Assembly (NCBI RefSeq): GCF_003672135.1
Contig: NC_039511.1
Location: 12,488,464 to 12,552,463 of the forward strand
DNA: 64,000 bases
Source: Ooceraea biroi
Taxonomy: Eukaryota > Arthropoda > Insecta > Hymenoptera > Formicidae
Direction of reading: 5' to 3'
The notes below the pieces were generated by a model, which had not been told where the DNA came from, ran no database searches, and worked only from the letters and a program-made list of their open reading frames with translations. The position numbers and the translations under genes were made by a program. Below, piece after piece: positions 62,396 to 64,000 of the stretch. The first letter of the stretch is position 1. Every line of letters starts with the position of its first letter.

Positions 62396-62991
62396 TTTCC
62401 CGCGTTGTCTATTGCCCACGATTAATATACTTGACTAGTATCCGCTGCTCGTTGCTCGAAAATCGCGAATTTTCAAGGAAAAGCGCCGCCCGATCAAAAG
62501 CGTGCCCGCGCCGCGTCAACCCCTTCGCTTCCGCATTTTTGGCATGCTTTTAATGATTCCAGCATTTTTGAACTTTCGGCCGAGATTGTCAGTGGAAATT
62601 TTCGGGGAAGCACGGCACTCGTTGTAACGAGACAGCCAAGGAAAGACACGATTAGGATCATATAGTTTGATTTGGGATTATTTGAAGCATTATCGTGTAT
62701 CTCGCCATGTTGTACGAAAGGCAGGGATGTAGCACGAGAAACTCGGCACCCGATTAAGAGACTGTTAGATTTCAATATTTCTTTCTATGTGATTAATCTT
62801 TGACTAAATTTCGCTTTTTATGCGTCTTTTTCAATTTATCATTACTACGTTAATTTTTTACCCGACTTTTGATTCTCGAGTTATTTGTAATAAAAATCGT
62901 GTATTCGATAATTAATGCTTTGATCGACTCTTCATTATTTTACATTCAATTTCGAAAGGTTTACTTTAGTATAAAATTAATATTTTTCCAG
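62396..62991. promoter_or_regulatory. Bidirectional promoter region, ING3 and CDC26
   Basis: The ING3 start (minus, 62395) and CDC26 start (plus, 62996) are 600 bp apart and face away from each other. The ING3-proximal half is GC-richer. A plus-strand acceptor TTTTTCCAG at 62983-62991 shows that CDC26 has a spliced 5' UTR, so its transcription start lies further left, close to ING3. Confidence 0.55.
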
Positions 62992-62995
62992 CAAG

Positions 62996-63220
62996 ATGAT
63001 ACGTCGAAGTCCAACACGCATAGAGATGCGCCTGGACGATTTGCAAGAATACGAAGACATAAAAAAAGCACATGAGGCCAAGAAAGATCCCGAGAGAAAA
63101 ACATCCATGAATCCTCCTGCATGGGGCGGAAAGGTTCCCCAGAGCGAGATCCAGGAACGCATCGGTTACATGCAGCAGCCGCAGCAGCATCCGGCCACGC
63201 ATAATCGATCTACAATGTAG
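62996..63220 (+). CDS. CDC26: Anaphase-promoting complex subunit CDC26
   Basis: A small subunit of the APC/C ubiquitin ligase that stabilises the TPR subunit CDC16 (APC6). It has a single coding exon of 74 residues (human 85). The N-terminus MIRRSPTRIEMRLDDLQEYE matches the conserved MLRR.PTRLELKLDDIEE-type segment that binds the CDC16 TPR groove. The C-terminal half has a QERIGY box like the human NDRIGY. The ATG lies four bases after a splice acceptor (TTTTTCCAG|CAAG), so the 5' UTR is spliced. An AATAAA at 63242-63247 follows 21 bases after the stop. Confidence 0.88.
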   Translation: MIRRSPTRIEMRLDDLQEYEDIKKAHEAKKDPERKTSMNPPAWGGKVPQSEIQERIGYMQQPQQHPATHNRSTM

Positions 63221-63241
63221 CAAATTTATAGGACATGTATC

Positions 63242-63247
63242 AATAAA
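63242..63247 (+). terminator. Poly(A) signal AATAAA for CDC26
   Basis: A canonical hexamer located just downstream of the CDC26 stop codon, with T-rich sequence following. The 3' UTR would be unusually short if this signal is used. Confidence 0.6.
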
Positions 63248-63492
63248 ATTATGTACGATTTAATAGAACCTTTTAGGTTTTAAATTTTATATTATTTGAC
63301 ATAATTTTGTATAAATATTGCTATATCTTTTATATAATCTTTATATTAATATCTTATATGATAGATTTATTCCTCACTCATACAATTAGAATAATTGCTT
63401 TTATTATTAAGACAACGTTTCTATTTACAAATGTTTAAAGTTTGATTTTCTGTTTCTATTTTTATTTGCGAAATTACATGAAATATATAATA

Positions 63493-63969
63493 TTAATGAA
63501 CGATGTCTACATTCTTCTTCCTCTTCTTCATTTTCATGGATATAGGTCCTGGCATCTTGAACACCGTGCTTAAAAAAATATAATTATTCATGATTATTAT
63601 ACATAGTTCACACACTGTATCAAAGATGTAATAAATAGGATAAAAATACTCACTGACACGTTGTGCATATTGGACTAAATTTACAAAAAACTGAAAGAGA
63701 AAAAAATAGTTATGTGATATTTAATATAAAACTTTAACAATGATTAATATTGCGTAACTTTAAACCAATCGTTTCGTATTACATTTGGGGCCATTAGTAA
63801 CATAATTCATTCGATGTAACAGTATATTCTTACTTGATAAACATATAGAACAGACGTATCCAATATCAACGAGTTCCTGATGGCAGAAGCAGGCTGCTCT
63901 ATAGTCCACCTTCACCGGTGGGGGGAGGACTAATTTTGATCGAACGTTAGGATCTGGCAAGAAAACCCA
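63493..63969 (-). CDS. GTF2H3: TFIIH subunit p34 (GTF2H3/Tfb4), 3' end only
   Basis: A core subunit of transcription and repair factor TFIIH. Three minus-strand exons at the C-terminal end join in phase: 63834-63969, 63654-63690 and 63493-63568; the rest of the gene lies beyond the right edge. The visible 82 residues start WVFLPDPNVRSKLVLPPP and include the C-terminal zinc-binding region DYRAACFCHQELVDIGYVCS, ICLS-IFCKFSPICTTC. The tail is lysine-rich (MKMKKRKKNVDIVH). The wording matches human GTF2H3 closely. The gene is tail-to-tail with CDC26, with 272 bp between the stop codons. Confidence 0.93.
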
Positions 63970-64000
63970 CTAAACCAAAAAAAGAGCAGTAATTCAGTCA

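Noticed and set aside
1..64000. CRISPR arrays, bacterial operons, phage or defence systems, rRNA genes
   Set aside because: None found; all recognisable genes are spliced insect nuclear genes, and the only regular repeat array has a 150-bp period without spacers.

Overview
The window looks like nuclear DNA of an insect, most likely a hymenopteran and probably an ant. The genes have introns and single-copy metazoan housekeeping functions. Exons and promoters are GC-richer and CpG-rich, set in AT-rich intergenic DNA, with many microsatellites and small TTAA- or TAA-flanked palindromic elements. Nothing suggests bacteria, CRISPR, operons or a bacterial-type defence system. The assignment to ant is an inference from style, not from a marker gene.

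Left part (1-17.3 kb): mostly non-coding. It holds one well-supported first coding exon of a minus-strand gene (14621-14756, family not recognised) with a GC-rich promoter to its right. There is also a weaker plus-strand candidate exon at 5231-5360, a 719-bp foldback element between TTAA sites (13376-14094) and an inverted-repeat element with internal tandem repeats (about 16184-17066).

17.3-32.9 kb: UMP synthase (17336-18986, minus, 3 exons), then about 5 kb of AT-rich DNA. Next comes an unrecognised multi-exon minus-strand gene (23922-27420) whose exon phases chain together, with a likely GC-rich promoter and 5' exon near 28940-29160.

33-49 kb: a complete PWWP2A-type chromatin gene (32998-42422, minus, 7 coding exons, 5.5-kb first intron) with a GC-rich promoter. 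It is followed by a perfect 62-bp palindrome, a transposon relic and COP9 signalosome subunit 6 (44891-46416, minus, with a GC-AG intron). A 150-bp tandem repeat array (47445-48426) and a small Harbinger-like MITE follow.

49.6-64 kb, gene dense: a likely 5' exon and promoter, sideroflexin-2 (52293-54807, plus) and a second, divergent sideroflexin (55800-57745, minus) lying tail-to-tail. A small membrane-protein frame interrupted by one TAG follows (58680-58916). ING3 (59909-62395, minus) is head-to-head with CDC26 (62996-63220, plus), and the 3' end of the TFIIH p34 subunit GTF2H3 (63493-63969, minus) runs off the window.

The genes do not form one pathway. They are a normal mix of nucleotide synthesis (UMPS), chromatin regulation (PWWP2A, ING3), protein turnover (CSN6, CDC26), transcription and repair (GTF2H3) and mitochondrial transport (sideroflexins). 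I did not find a clearly new multi-gene system. The best leads are the TAG-interrupted small membrane protein, the changed residues around the OMP decarboxylase active site, the inverted sideroflexin pair, the unidentified minus-strand gene and the two-variant 150-bp satellite. All exon boundaries were read by eye from splice signals and checked for phase.
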